DNA of 64,000 nt. It comes from Bdellovibrio sp. UBA4095 (lineage in GTDB: Bacteria; Bdellovibrionota; Bdellovibrionia; Bdellovibrionales; Bdellovibrionaceae). Positions within the stretch are counted from its first letter, which is position 1, and each line of letters starts with the position of its first letter. The stretch covers positions 147,087 to 211,086 of the forward strand of contig DFXZ01000005.1 in assembly GCA_002381805.1 (NCBI GenBank), written 5' to 3'. The position numbers were made by a program, and so were the translations under genes. Positions 9,237 through 17,316 of the stretch are shown in pieces. A model generated the notes under the pieces. The model saw only the letters and a list, made by a program, of their open reading frames with translations. It was not told the DNA's origin and did not search any database.

Positions 9237-10343
9237 TTGAAATCATGGGTTAAAAAACTCGTTGAACAATTCGATATGGACTGGGGAACGACTCCTCAGG
9301 GTAAAGCCAAGGAAGCTCCGATTCTGACAGAAGACCGAGCAACGCTGCTTTATATATTGGACGTCTACAATAAACACCTTTTCGAAATACAAAATCACTC
9401 AGTTCGAAAAGTTCGAAACAAATTAGATACCTTTGCCAAAGAACTCGTCCAAGACGATCCCGAGGCGACGGAAAAGGTCTTGTTCAAACTGCGACAGTTT
9501 ATTTCCAGCTATCGCATTGATGAATACACCTATGTGCAAAACACCTTCGATGACTTTAAACGCATCATTTGGGATTTTGCTGATCACCTCAGCGAAGAAG
9601 CCCATCTTGAAGAATCTTCGCAAGGCGATATTAATCAGAGCCTTGAACAATTGCGAGAAGCAGTGGAAGCCAATTCTATCGACGAGCTTCGTGCAAAATC
9701 TCGTGAATTTATCAGCTTTTACTTGAAACACCAGAGCTCTAAGAATGAACGACGATCAAAACGCATGGAATCGATTAAGAAAAATCTGACGACTGTCAAA
9801 AAGCAGTTGATGGAAGCCAACCAGAATATGCGCCGAGACCACTTAACGGGGGCTCACAATCGCCGCTCTTACGATGAACAAGTCAAAAGGTACATCCAGT
9901 TGAATCAGCTGGATAAGGATCCCATCTCTTTGGTTGTCATGGACATCGATCACTTTAAAAAGATCAATGACTCCTATGGACACGATATCGGAGACTGCAT
10001 TCTTAAAGAATGTGTTCGTATGCTTCAGGAAAGTTTTTCTCGCGAAGAAGACTTCCTGGCTCGTTTAGGTGGAGAAGAATTTGCGGTGATTTTACCAGGC
10101 TGCCATGTCGACTCTGCGATTAAAATAGTCGAAGATGCCATGAACCGCATCCGTAAGGAAGTCTTTGTTCAGGACGATATGCAGATCCGATTCACTATTT
10201 CAGCGGGGATCGCCGAGCTCTCTCCAGGTGAAGACGCCGATCATTGGTATAAGCGTGCCGACGAAGCACTGTATGAATCCAAAGAGACCGGTCGCAACAA
10301 GTACACCATCGCCAAAGATCCTAAAATGAAAAGAGTTGCTTAA
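9237..10343 (+). CDS. Diguanylate cyclase (GGDEF domain)
   Basis: About 368 residues from a TTG start at 9237, chosen because AGGAGG (9226-9231) lies 5 bases before it. An ATG at 9216 in the same frame would add 7 residues but has no ribosome-binding site. The N-terminal 190 residues are helical and charged with no recognised sensory fold. A coiled linker (KKNLTTVKKQLMEANQNM) leads into the GGDEF domain: DHLTGAHNRR, DIDHFKKINDSYGH, then RLGGEEF with intact catalytic residues. REED five residues before GGEEF fits the RxxD product-inhibition site. It makes cyclic di-GMP from two GTP, and such enzymes control predation and motility in Bdellovibrio. Confidence 0.92.
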   Translation: MKSWVKKLVEQFDMDWGTTPQGKAKEAPILTEDRATLLYILDVYNKHLFEIQNHSVRKVRNKLDTFAKELVQDDPEATEKVLFKLRQFISSYRIDEYTYVQNTFDDFKRIIWDFADHLSEEAHLEESSQGDINQSLEQLREAVEANSIDELRAKSREFISFYLKHQSSKNERRSKRMESIKKNLTTVKKQLMEANQNMRRDHLTGAHNRRSYDEQVKRYIQLNQLDKDPISLVVMDIDHFKKINDSYGHDIGDCILKECVRMLQESFSREEDFLARLGGEEFAVILPGCHVDSAIKIVEDAMNRIRKEVFVQDDMQIRFTISAGIAELSPGEDADHWYKRADEALYESKETGRNKYTIAKDPKMKRVA

Positions 10344-10537
10344 ATTAGCGTTCGCCAGAGTCGGCCTCTGGCGTGCGTTATATTCCGTTATAGCCCGATC
10401 AAAAGTTCGACAGCTGACTATTCTTTAGTGCTGCCAACAGAATTCTCTACAATCGTTCGACGATTCCTGCTGTTCAAACAGTTCTATACACAAAACGCTT
10501 GCTAACGCCTGAAATGCCTCTCACTTGCTTGGCAAGC

Positions 10538-10553
10538 TGGCTCCGTCTTTGCT
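10538..10553 (+). promoter_or_regulatory. Candidate sigma-54 promoter before the second subtilase
   Basis: TGG (10538-10540), then ten bases, then GC (10551-10552) within TTTGCT: the -24/-12 spacing and the TTGC element match the sigma-54 consensus. The expected transcript start, about 12 bases on, would almost coincide with the ATG at 10566, so either the protein starts further in (ATG at 10611, preceded by AGGG) or the match is fortuitous. Confidence 0.35.
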
Positions 10554-10565
10554 TTGTGTGTTTGC

Positions 10566-11486
10566 ATGAAAGCATTTTCTATTCTGCAAATCACAACAGT
10601 AGGGATTTTTATGATGTCTTCTTCTTACGTAACCACAGTTGCGCAAGAACCGCGCGATATTATCGTCGCAATCATAGATACGGGTGTTGATATCAACCAC
10701 CCACTCTTTAAAGACAACCTCTGGACGAACCCGCGAGAAAAAAATAACTCTTATGATGACGATGGCAATGGATTTGCCGATGACCTCCACGGATGGAACT
10801 TTGTTTCCAACAGTCACGATCTAACTGATAACCATGGGCACGGAACCCACGTTGCTGGAATCATCAAGCAGAGGGCGCCTTCGAGCCGTGTGAAATTTAT
10901 GGTGTTGAAGTACTATGACCCGGCTCAACCAGCGCAGGACAACCTCCTGAATACGGTCAAGGCCATTCGTTACGCGACCAAAATGAAAGCCGATATTATT
11001 AACTACTCAGGTGGTGGAGATGAGAGGAGCCCGCTGGAAGAAGCCGCAATAAGAGATGCAGAACGTGAAGGGATTCTATTCGTTGCGGCCGCAGGGAATG
11101 AGGGGCGAAACACTGATGAAAGTGGCTATTTTCCAGCGGGCTATCGTTTAAGCAATATGATATCGGTCGCAGCTCTCGATACGCAGAAGACTCTACTTGC
11201 CAGCAGCAACTATGGTGTACGCTCTGTCGACATTGCAGCACCAGGTAAGCACATCTATTCTTCCCTACCTGGTGGGCATTACGGATTTATGAGCGGAACT
11301 TCGCAAGCGACCGCTTGGGTGACGGGTCTAGCCGCAAATCTCATGATCCAATCTGGCGGGATGAGAAAACCTGGCTCGATCAAAAAGACTCTTGAGAAAA
11401 TCAGCATCAAGGAACAAGTCTTGTCTTCTAAAGTTGGAATGCAAGCCCGTTTGGCAGACCTGCACAGTCGCTACCTATTCGAATAA
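10566..11486 (+). CDS. Exported subtilisin-family (S8) serine protease
   Basis: 306 residues from the ATG at 10566, which gives a signal-peptide-like start (MKAFSILQITTVGIF..., probable cleavage after VAQ). Starts at 10554 (GTG) and 10611 (ATG with AGGG upstream) are alternatives. The catalytic triad is Asp38 (IIDTGVD), His92 (HGHGTHVAG) and Ser246 (SGTSQAT). The DDDGNGFADDLHGWNF segment is the usual calcium/first-loop motif of compact bacterial subtilases. There is no propeptide or C-terminal extension, so it is much smaller than the 1040-residue subtilase nearby. Its last 12 bases overlap the convergent pseudouridine synthase gene. Confidence 0.9.
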   Translation: MKAFSILQITTVGIFMMSSSYVTTVAQEPRDIIVAIIDTGVDINHPLFKDNLWTNPREKNNSYDDDGNGFADDLHGWNFVSNSHDLTDNHGHGTHVAGIIKQRAPSSRVKFMVLKYYDPAQPAQDNLLNTVKAIRYATKMKADIINYSGGGDERSPLEEAAIRDAEREGILFVAAAGNEGRNTDESGYFPAGYRLSNMISVAALDTQKTLLASSNYGVRSVDIAAPGKHIYSSLPGGHYGFMSGTSQATAWVTGLAANLMIQSGGMRKPGSIKKTLEKISIKEQVLSSKVGMQARLADLHSRYLFE

Positions 11487-12161
11487 GGCACTGATCTCGA
11501 CGACAGAAGGCAGCCCCAGCTGATCCGCGCCTGGCGCTTTGCTAAATTCGATGCGGTAAGAACAAAGCGCGATTCTTTGGTCTTTCAAAGCGACCTTTGA
11601 ACCGTAAAGCCGATCACCTAGGATGGGGAAACCATGACGACTTAAATCGAAACGCAATTGATGGGAACGACCGGTAACGGGATGGAGATCCCACTGAAGG
11701 GCTCCGGAAGAATCAACACCGAGGTAGTCAGCCACAGTCAGCGTTGGCTTGCCATGGGGGCTAGAATAAGCTCTGCGCTTGCCTTTCAACAGCTTTCCCT
11801 TCCATTCGAAGTGAGATTTTTCTTTTAGATCAATAGGCCAGCGCGGATTTTCGACCTCGACCGGCCAATGTTCAAAATTTTGATGCTGTGTCTGGGCTCG
11901 GTAGGTTTTTTCCACCTGGCGATTTTCAAACCAACCGTTGGCTTTGCGATGGGCCTCGGCATTTTTCGCATACATCACCAAGCCGCTGACTTCGAAGTCT
12001 AAACGATGGACTGGATAAATCTGCAAGCCCAAGGATTTCTGCAGTTCCGTCCCCAGACATCCTCGCTCATCTTGTGCTTCAAAACGACTTGGCGTCGACA
12101 GTACGCCACTGGGCTTATTGCAGATAACGAAATTTTCGTTCTCGAAAACCTTGATGATCAT
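11475..12161 (-). CDS. RluA-family RNA pseudouridine synthase
   Basis: 228 residues, converting uridine to pseudouridine in rRNA or tRNA. The catalytic motif HRLD (Asp55) is present as VHRLDFEVSGLVMYAK, with NKPSGVLSTP near the N-terminus and PVTGRSHQLRFDLS plus ILGDRLYG near the C-terminus, all RluA-family landmarks. HRLD is followed by FEVSG in place of the more usual xxTSG. There is no S4 domain, so it resembles the short RluA/TruC-type enzymes; the target site cannot be read from sequence. The start overlaps the stop of rlmE by four bases (ATGA), giving a two-gene rRNA-modification unit. Confidence 0.88.
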   Translation of the reverse strand: MIIKVFENENFVICNKPSGVLSTPSRFEAQDERGCLGTELQKSLGLQIYPVHRLDFEVSGLVMYAKNAEAHRKANGWFENRQVEKTYRAQTQHQNFEHWPVEVENPRWPIDLKEKSHFEWKGKLLKGKRRAYSSPHGKPTLTVADYLGVDSSGALQWDLHPVTGRSHQLRFDLSRHGFPILGDRLYGSKVALKDQRIALCSYRIEFSKAPGADQLGLPSVVEISALFE

Positions 12162-12748
12162 TTTTTTCCGATACCCACCAGGAATATCTCTTTAGAAATC
12201 TTACGCACGGAATCAGGACGAACGGCTTCAAATTTATTAAAGCTTTTCTTAATTTCGTCGCGAAGCTTTGTGAAATCGTCACTGTGGAATAACTTGCAGA
12301 CGAAATGACCATCTTTCTTTAAAAAACGGCGAGCCACATCCAGAGCCAGCTCGCAGAGTTCCATGGACCGGGCTTGATCCGTCATTCTGATTCCTGTTGT
12401 TTTAGGAGCCATATCAGAAAGAACCAAGTTAAATGGCGGTTCGAATCCGTGCTCTTTAAAAATCTCTTCGAGATTTAAATCGCGCAAGTCGGCTTGTATA
12501 AAGACAGCATTCTTTAGCTTTACCGTGACGGGACTAAGATCAACACCTAGGACACGACCGTTTTCGCCCACGGCCTTGGAAGCATACTGAGACCACGAAC
12601 CTGGCGAAGCCCCCAAGTCCAAAACGATCTGACTGGGTTTAAAAAGCTTAAACTTTTTATCAATTTCTTCGAGCTTGAAGACAGAGCGAGCCGCAAAATT
12701 TTCTTGCTTCGCTTTTCTAAAATAATGATCTCTAGGATTGTAGCTCAT
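12158..12748 (-). CDS. rlmE: 23S rRNA 2'-O-ribose methyltransferase RlmE (FtsJ)
   Basis: 196 residues, close to the usual RlmE length of about 208. It methylates the ribose of U2552 in the A-loop of 23S rRNA using SAM. The SAM motif VLDLGASPGSWSQ and the K-D-K-E catalytic tetrad are visible as K25, D112 (LSDMAPKTTG), K152 and E187. It is coupled to the downstream pseudouridine synthase by an ATGA overlap. No ftsH follows, unlike in enterobacteria. Confidence 0.93.
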   Translation of the reverse strand: MSYNPRDHYFRKAKQENFAARSVFKLEEIDKKFKLFKPSQIVLDLGASPGSWSQYASKAVGENGRVLGVDLSPVTVKLKNAVFIQADLRDLNLEEIFKEHGFEPPFNLVLSDMAPKTTGIRMTDQARSMELCELALDVARRFLKKDGHFVCKLFHSDDFTKLRDEIKKSFNKFEAVRPDSVRKISKEIFLVGIGKK

Positions 12749-12799
12749 GGGCCCGTTTATGTCGCTTTAATGACGAATTGTCCAATAGTTATTGGCCCT

Positions 12800-14071
12800 T
12801 TACCTTTTTTGCTCGGAATGTCCTTCCGGAGCCTTCACCAAAGCCAGTAACCAGCCGCCAGTGACAAACAAAACAAGTAAGCCTATCATTCCCATTCGTG
12901 AATTACCGGTCACAGTGACACCAAATGCAACGACCAAAGGTCCCAAAATGGAAGCAAATCGGCCGACCATATTGAAAAGTCCGAAATACTCCCCGCTCGC
13001 TTCTTTTGTGATCATCTGCGCAAACATCGAACGACTCAAAGACTGGACTCCCCCTTGAACCATCCCTATAACCATCGCTAACAAATAGAAATGCCAAGCT
13101 GAAGCCATATAGGTCGCTGCAATCACCGTGACACTATACACCCCAATACAAACCAGAATAGGCCGCTTAGGCCCCCAGCGCTTGGTAATAGTTCCGAAGT
13201 AATAGGCACAGGGAAAACCAATAAACTGAGTAATCAATAATGCAGCGATTAGATCCTTGGATTCAAAACCGATAGAGATTCCATAGTCCACTGCCATCGT
13301 CATGACGGTATAGACGCCGTCAATATAAAGCCAATAGGCCAAGATAAAAAGCGCAAGATTCTTATGATGAACAAGATCCCTTAAGGTTTTAAAAAGCTTG
13401 CGTAAGCTCTGCTGAGTCAACCTTAAAAGATTTTCAGAGGACAGATTTGTTTTCGGCTCCGGAATATTTTTTGCCAAAGGCAAAGAAAAAACCAGCCACC
13501 AGATTGCGACCATAAAAAATGCAACCTTCACAGCTTGAGTCGCATCAGCCAATCCAAACTTTTCCGGAAACATCGTCATCAAGACATTGATCGTTAAAAG
13601 AATGCCTCCGCCCAGGTATCCCAAAGAGTAGCCCAGCGAAGAAGTAAAATCTAAATGCTTGCGGCTTGCGACGAATGGCAAAAGGGAGTCGTAGAAAACG
13701 CTTGCGGCATTAAAAGCCATCATGGCAAGTCCATAGGCAATTAAAGCCCACAGCCACTCTCCCGCAGGGATGATTCCCATAGACGCACAGGCAAGCACGC
13801 CACACACGGTGAAAACCATGCAGAACATTTTTTTGAAACCTTTAAGGTCAGCCATAACTCCCAGGGTGGGACTTAGAAGAGCAATCATGAGGCTTGATAT
13901 AGAGATGACTGTTCCAAGGCGAGCCGTCGTGACCACAGCCTCTGTTCCCTGGCTCCAATAGGTTTTAAAGAACACCGGAAAGAAGGCCGCCATGACAGTT
14001 GTGGAATAGGCACTATTGGCCCAATCGTAAAATGCCCAGCTCCAAATTTTCTTTTTTTCCGTGGGATCCAT
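12800..14071 (-). CDS. MFS transporter, UMF1/Atg22-like family
   Basis: 423 residues with about 12 membrane helices. The opening WSWAFYDWANSAYSTTVMA is the signature of the UMF1 (unknown major facilitator 1) family, relatives of the yeast vacuolar effluxer Atg22; LGVMADLKGFKKMF follows helix 2. A strong TAGGAG ribosome-binding site precedes the ATG. In yeast Atg22 exports amino acids from the vacuole; substrates of bacterial members are not established. It precedes rlmE in the same direction with a 51-base gap, so partial co-transcription is possible. Confidence 0.88.
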   Translation of the reverse strand: MDPTEKKKIWSWAFYDWANSAYSTTVMAAFFPVFFKTYWSQGTEAVVTTARLGTVISISSLMIALLSPTLGVMADLKGFKKMFCMVFTVCGVLACASMGIIPAGEWLWALIAYGLAMMAFNAASVFYDSLLPFVASRKHLDFTSSLGYSLGYLGGGILLTINVLMTMFPEKFGLADATQAVKVAFFMVAIWWLVFSLPLAKNIPEPKTNLSSENLLRLTQQSLRKLFKTLRDLVHHKNLALFILAYWLYIDGVYTVMTMAVDYGISIGFESKDLIAALLITQFIGFPCAYYFGTITKRWGPKRPILVCIGVYSVTVIAATYMASAWHFYLLAMVIGMVQGGVQSLSRSMFAQMITKEASGEYFGLFNMVGRFASILGPLVVAFGVTVTGNSRMGMIGLLVLFVTGGWLLALVKAPEGHSEQKR

Positions 14072-14133
14072 GCCGCTCTCCTAATGTGAAGAAGCAAATC
14101 ATGGAACCCTCTGAAACGGAAGAAAAAATAGCT

Positions 14134-14391
14134 TTAGATAGATTCCGTGGATCGACTTTCGAGTTCTGTTTCGATCGTGACCGATTTTTTTTCGGGTTGC
14201 TTGAACTCATTATAAAGACACAAAGCACCCAGTCCCGTTAGGAGGACACCCCACGCGACATATATTTTTACGCTTCGCCTGTCTTCGGTAAAAAGATGAA
14301 AGCTCAACCCAATGAGCACGAGAATAGGACCGAGTACAACTGCAGACGCCAAGATCTGGCGCAGGGCAAATGCCCCGAAATCAACGTTCAT
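14134..14391 (-). CDS. Small two-helix membrane protein
   Basis: About 85 residues. The ATG at 14391 was chosen because AGGTGG lies 5 bases upstream; GTG codons at 14400 and 14397 are alternatives. Two hydrophobic helices (about 8-32 and 43-60) are followed by a charged tail (KQPEKKSVTIETELESRS). The family was not recognised. It lies between the MFS gene and the ABC-F gene, all on the minus strand. Confidence 0.5.
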   Translation of the reverse strand: MNVDFGAFALRQILASAVVLGPILVLIGLSFHLFTEDRRSVKIYVAWGVLLTGLGALCLYNEFKQPEKKSVTIETELESRSTESI

Positions 14392-14538
14392 AACCACCAC
14401 CTACGTTCAAAATTTGGTTATTTATTTCTGTCTGTAGGATTTATCGGATTTTTCGTTGAACACTTAAACAGATAGCTCGGCTATATTGCAGCTAATGAAA
14501 ATTAATTTTTATTTAATCTAACTGCCTCACCTAAGACA

Positions 14539-14568
14539 GAGTTGTCTCGAATCGATTCGAGACAACTC
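14539..14568 (-). terminator. 30-nt perfect palindrome after the ABC-F gene
   Basis: Positions 14539-14568 read identically on both strands, giving a very stable hairpin about 10 bases past the stop codon of the ABC-F gene. No T-tract follows on either strand, so it may act as an mRNA 3'-end stabiliser or a protein-binding dyad instead of a classical intrinsic terminator. Confidence 0.5.
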
Positions 14569-14577
14569 GGGGCTTGT

Positions 14578-16206
14578 TTAGGCCATCAGCTCTTTTCTCT
14601 TGTGGGTGTAATATTCGTAGTTGCCGTCGTAAATATTGATGTGGCTCTTATCCACTTCAAAAACTCGAGTGGTTATTTCTCTAAGGAAGTGACGGTCATG
14701 GCTTACGATCATCACGGTCCCTGGGAAGTTTTTGATCGCTTCCAAAAGGACCTCACGGGATTTTATATCCAGATGGTTCGTCGGTTCATCGAGGACCAAA
14801 AAATTTACCGGCTGCGCAAGGATGGTCGCAAGAACGACTCTCGATTTTTCGCCACCGGACAGAATTGAGATTTTCTTGTCAGCCTCTTCCCCAGAAAATT
14901 TAAAAGCTCCCAGTAAGCTTCGCACAAATCCCAAACCTGCGTTAGGAATGCGCGAGTGAACTTCTTCTAAAACGGTGCTTTTTGGATCTAGAACATCCAA
15001 AGAATTTTGACTGAAGTATCCAAGACTGATGGAGGCACCGAGCTGCAAGACACCTGAAGTGGGCTCCGTATGACCTGCGATAATTTTTAATAACGTAGAC
15101 TTTCCGGCTCCGTTCACTCCGACCACGGCCACTCGGTCCAACCTTTTTACCAAACCATTAGCTCCAGAAAAAACCAGCTTTTCCACGCCGTCGTCTCGCT
15201 TATAGATTTTCGATAAGTTCGAGAACTTGACGACTTCGTCACCGCCACGCGGAGGTACAGGCCATTCGAATTTTATCGTTTCTTCTTCCGGTGGTACCTC
15301 GATACGATCAATTTTTTCAAGTTTCTTAACCCGCGACTGAACTTGCGCGGCATGAGAAGCTCGGGCCGCAAACCTTGCAATAAATTCTTCTTCCTTTGCC
15401 AACATGTCCTCTTGACGTTTGGCAGCAGCAACTAACTGCTCTTTTCGGATGTCCCGTTCGCGTTCATAAAAGTCATAGTTGCCAGAGTAAACCGTAATTG
15501 TTTTATTTGCGATCTCGACAATTTTAGTGACCAGTCGATTCATGAAATCTCGATCATGGCTTGTCATCAGAATGGCGCCCTTAAAATTGACCAGCCATTC
15601 TTCCAACCAAACGATCGACTCTACATCCAAGTGATTCGTAGGTTCGTCCATCAGCAAAACCTCTGGATTCAAAACCAATATCTTGGCTAAGGCGATACGC
15701 ATCTTCCATCCGCCAGAAAAACTTTCTGTAGGGCGATGATAGTCCTCCGGACCAATTCCCAATCCTGTCAGAATTTCCGCTGCACGAGATTCGAGATCAT
15801 AGCCCCCGCATCTTTCAAACTCGGCCTGGAGTTCGCCGTACTTCTCAAGAATTCGCGTCATTTCATCGGCATCCAAATCGGGATCACTGAGTTTGGTTTC
15901 ATACTCCTGCATTTGATTCTGTAGGCTAATGATATCGCCGACGGCATTCTTCACTTCGTCAAGAGCAGAGCGCCCCTTCATTTCTTCGATATTTTGCGAA
16001 AAATATCCGATCACTGTTCTGTCTGATTTCGAAATGCTTCCGCCATCGATGCCTTCTTCGCCGGTGATAACACGAAAGATCGTTGTCTTTCCCGCGCCAT
16101 TAGGCCCGACTAGACCGATCTTTTCTCCACTGTTGATTTGGAAGGAGCCATTCTTATAAAGAATTTTATTCCCATGCTGTTTTGAAATATTCGATAAATG
16201 AATCAT
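14578..16206 (-). CDS. ABC-F family ATPase (translation factor type)
   Basis: 542 residues from the ATG at 16206, preceded by GAGGA; a GTG at 16224 lacks a ribosome-binding site. There are two ABC domains without membrane segments. Domain 1 has GPNGAGKTT near 36, signature FSGGWKMR near 160 and LLMDEPTNHLD; domain 2 has GVNGAGKST near 360, ILSGGEKSR and LVLDEPTNHLD. The linker between them is long and charged (RDIRKEQLVAAAKRQEDMLAKEEE). ABC-F proteins bind the ribosomal E-site and resolve stalled translation. The C-terminal DNA-binding coiled coil of Uup is absent. Not obviously a resistance protein. Confidence 0.92.
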   Translation of the reverse strand: MIHLSNISKQHGNKILYKNGSFQINSGEKIGLVGPNGAGKTTIFRVITGEEGIDGGSISKSDRTVIGYFSQNIEEMKGRSALDEVKNAVGDIISLQNQMQEYETKLSDPDLDADEMTRILEKYGELQAEFERCGGYDLESRAAEILTGLGIGPEDYHRPTESFSGGWKMRIALAKILVLNPEVLLMDEPTNHLDVESIVWLEEWLVNFKGAILMTSHDRDFMNRLVTKIVEIANKTITVYSGNYDFYERERDIRKEQLVAAAKRQEDMLAKEEEFIARFAARASHAAQVQSRVKKLEKIDRIEVPPEEETIKFEWPVPPRGGDEVVKFSNLSKIYKRDDGVEKLVFSGANGLVKRLDRVAVVGVNGAGKSTLLKIIAGHTEPTSGVLQLGASISLGYFSQNSLDVLDPKSTVLEEVHSRIPNAGLGFVRSLLGAFKFSGEEADKKISILSGGEKSRVVLATILAQPVNFLVLDEPTNHLDIKSREVLLEAIKNFPGTVMIVSHDRHFLREITTRVFEVDKSHINIYDGNYEYYTHKRKELMA

Positions 16207-16334
16207 CTCAGATATTTTCCTCACTCAATTTGCTGAAGCAGGACCTTTATATAGCGTGCTTTGCGCGAAGATGCGCGATCTTTTTTGCAATTTTTTGCAC
16301 ACATTTTAGGCAGCCTCAAAGGGTTCGACAAAAT

Positions 16335-16429
16335 GTCTTAAATTGAGACAAGTGGCTCAGTTTGAGTCACTAATTATTTCAGTCACTTCCCCGCTTTCGT
16401 AACATGCCTCACATGGTCTTCATGTTGCT
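16335..16429 (+). promoter_or_regulatory. Sigma-54 promoter with tandem upstream inverted repeats
   Basis: The -24/-12 element is TGG (16414-16416), ten bases after GG, then GC (16427-16428) in GTTGCT. Some 50-80 bases upstream lie two adjacent imperfect dyads, GTCTT-aaatt-GAGAC (16335-16349) and GTGGCTCA-gtt-TGAGTCAC (16352-16370), whose half-sites share a CTCA/TGAG core. Tandem dyads at this distance are the usual layout of enhancer-binding-protein sites. The predicted start, near 16440, leaves a short leader containing the GGGGG ribosome-binding site of the gene at 16456. Confidence 0.55.
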
Positions 16430-16455
16430 CTTTAACACCAGCGGGGGTAACAAAA

Positions 16456-17223
16456 ATGCTAGATACAACTTTTAAAAATGCCAGAACGTCTCTAATCGCA
16501 GCCACAGCGGCTCTTCTTATGGTCCTGTCAACAGCCTGTTCAAAATCTGGAGGATCTTCTTCCATGGGCTCGCTAGATCCGCAAGATAACGGTGCCATTA
16601 CAAAACCAGACACAGGAGAAGACGACATCACGCTGCCAGAGCCCGGCTACAAAATGGAACCTCTGGTATGGACAAACTCAAAATATCCAGAGAGAGAACA
16701 GTGGGCCCAGTACATCATGAAACTGGCTTTAAATGACTGGAACACTCTACTACAAGGCGCAGAGGATATGAACCAGTTCTGCCCGAACTACGATAGACTG
16801 GACAATAATCAGCGCGCCAATGTTTGGGCTCAGCTTATTGCTGCCATGACCAAATTTGAAAGCAATCATAACCCACTCGCCAGAATGCATGAGACGACGA
16901 TGGGTACGGATCCAGTGACTGGTGGTCCCGTCTATTCTGAGGGTTTGCTGCAACTGTCCTATCAGGACACCCGCGGCTGGAAGCACTGTGATTTTGACTG
17001 GGAGGCCGATAAGAACCTAAGCTCAACCAGCCCAAAGAAGACGATTCTAAATCCCTACCGTAACCTCTATTGCGGCGTCGGAATTATGGCTAAAATGGTC
17101 GCCAAGAACGGCACAATCATTATAGGCCCAGGTGCTTACTGGTCAGTGATAAAGTCGAATTCTAAGTATCAGAAAATTGATCAGATTACGGCTATGGTTA
17201 AATCTTTATCAATCTGCAAATAG
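16456..17223 (+). CDS. Lipoprotein with lysozyme-like (lytic transglycosylase) domain
   Basis: 255 residues. The lipobox is VLSTAC (Cys28), followed by a Ser/Gly/Asp-rich linker to about 65. The folded part carries AAMTKFESNHNP, where Glu135 sits where the catalytic Glu of SLT/lysozyme-fold enzymes lies, and SEGLLQLSYQD, matching the GLMQIS-type second motif. Cys pairs (C-P at about 113, then HCDFDW and YCG) may form disulphides. It probably cleaves peptidoglycan from the outer membrane or periplasmic face. The sigma-54-type promoter upstream suggests condition-specific expression; cell-wall cutting fits prey or bdelloplast remodelling, which is inference. Confidence 0.75.
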   Translation: MLDTTFKNARTSLIAATAALLMVLSTACSKSGGSSSMGSLDPQDNGAITKPDTGEDDITLPEPGYKMEPLVWTNSKYPEREQWAQYIMKLALNDWNTLLQGAEDMNQFCPNYDRLDNNQRANVWAQLIAAMTKFESNHNPLARMHETTMGTDPVTGGPVYSEGLLQLSYQDTRGWKHCDFDWEADKNLSSTSPKKTILNPYRNLYCGVGIMAKMVAKNGTIIIGPGAYWSVIKSNSKYQKIDQITAMVKSLSICK

Positions 17224-17263
17224 TACACTGTCCCTAAACGTATAAAAAATATATCGAGCTTTT

Positions 17264-17295
17264 GGGCCCAAGATCGTTTATCTTGGGCCCTTCTT
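17264..17295 (+). terminator. Terminator of the lysozyme-like lipoprotein gene
   Basis: An 11-bp GC-rich stem (17264-17274 with 17280-17290) with a 5-nt loop, followed by TTCTT. It separates the lipoprotein gene from the helicase gene. Confidence 0.8.
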
Positions 17296-17316
17296 ATATC
17301 TGAAAGGTCCCTCTTA

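Noticed and set aside
10353..10373. Terminator after the diguanylate cyclase gene
   Set aside because: An 8-bp stem is present but no T-tract follows on the plus strand; kept only as a possible hairpin.
14578..16206. Antibiotic-resistance ABC-F protein
   Set aside because: The sequence looks like a generic translation-factor type and nothing near it suggests resistance.
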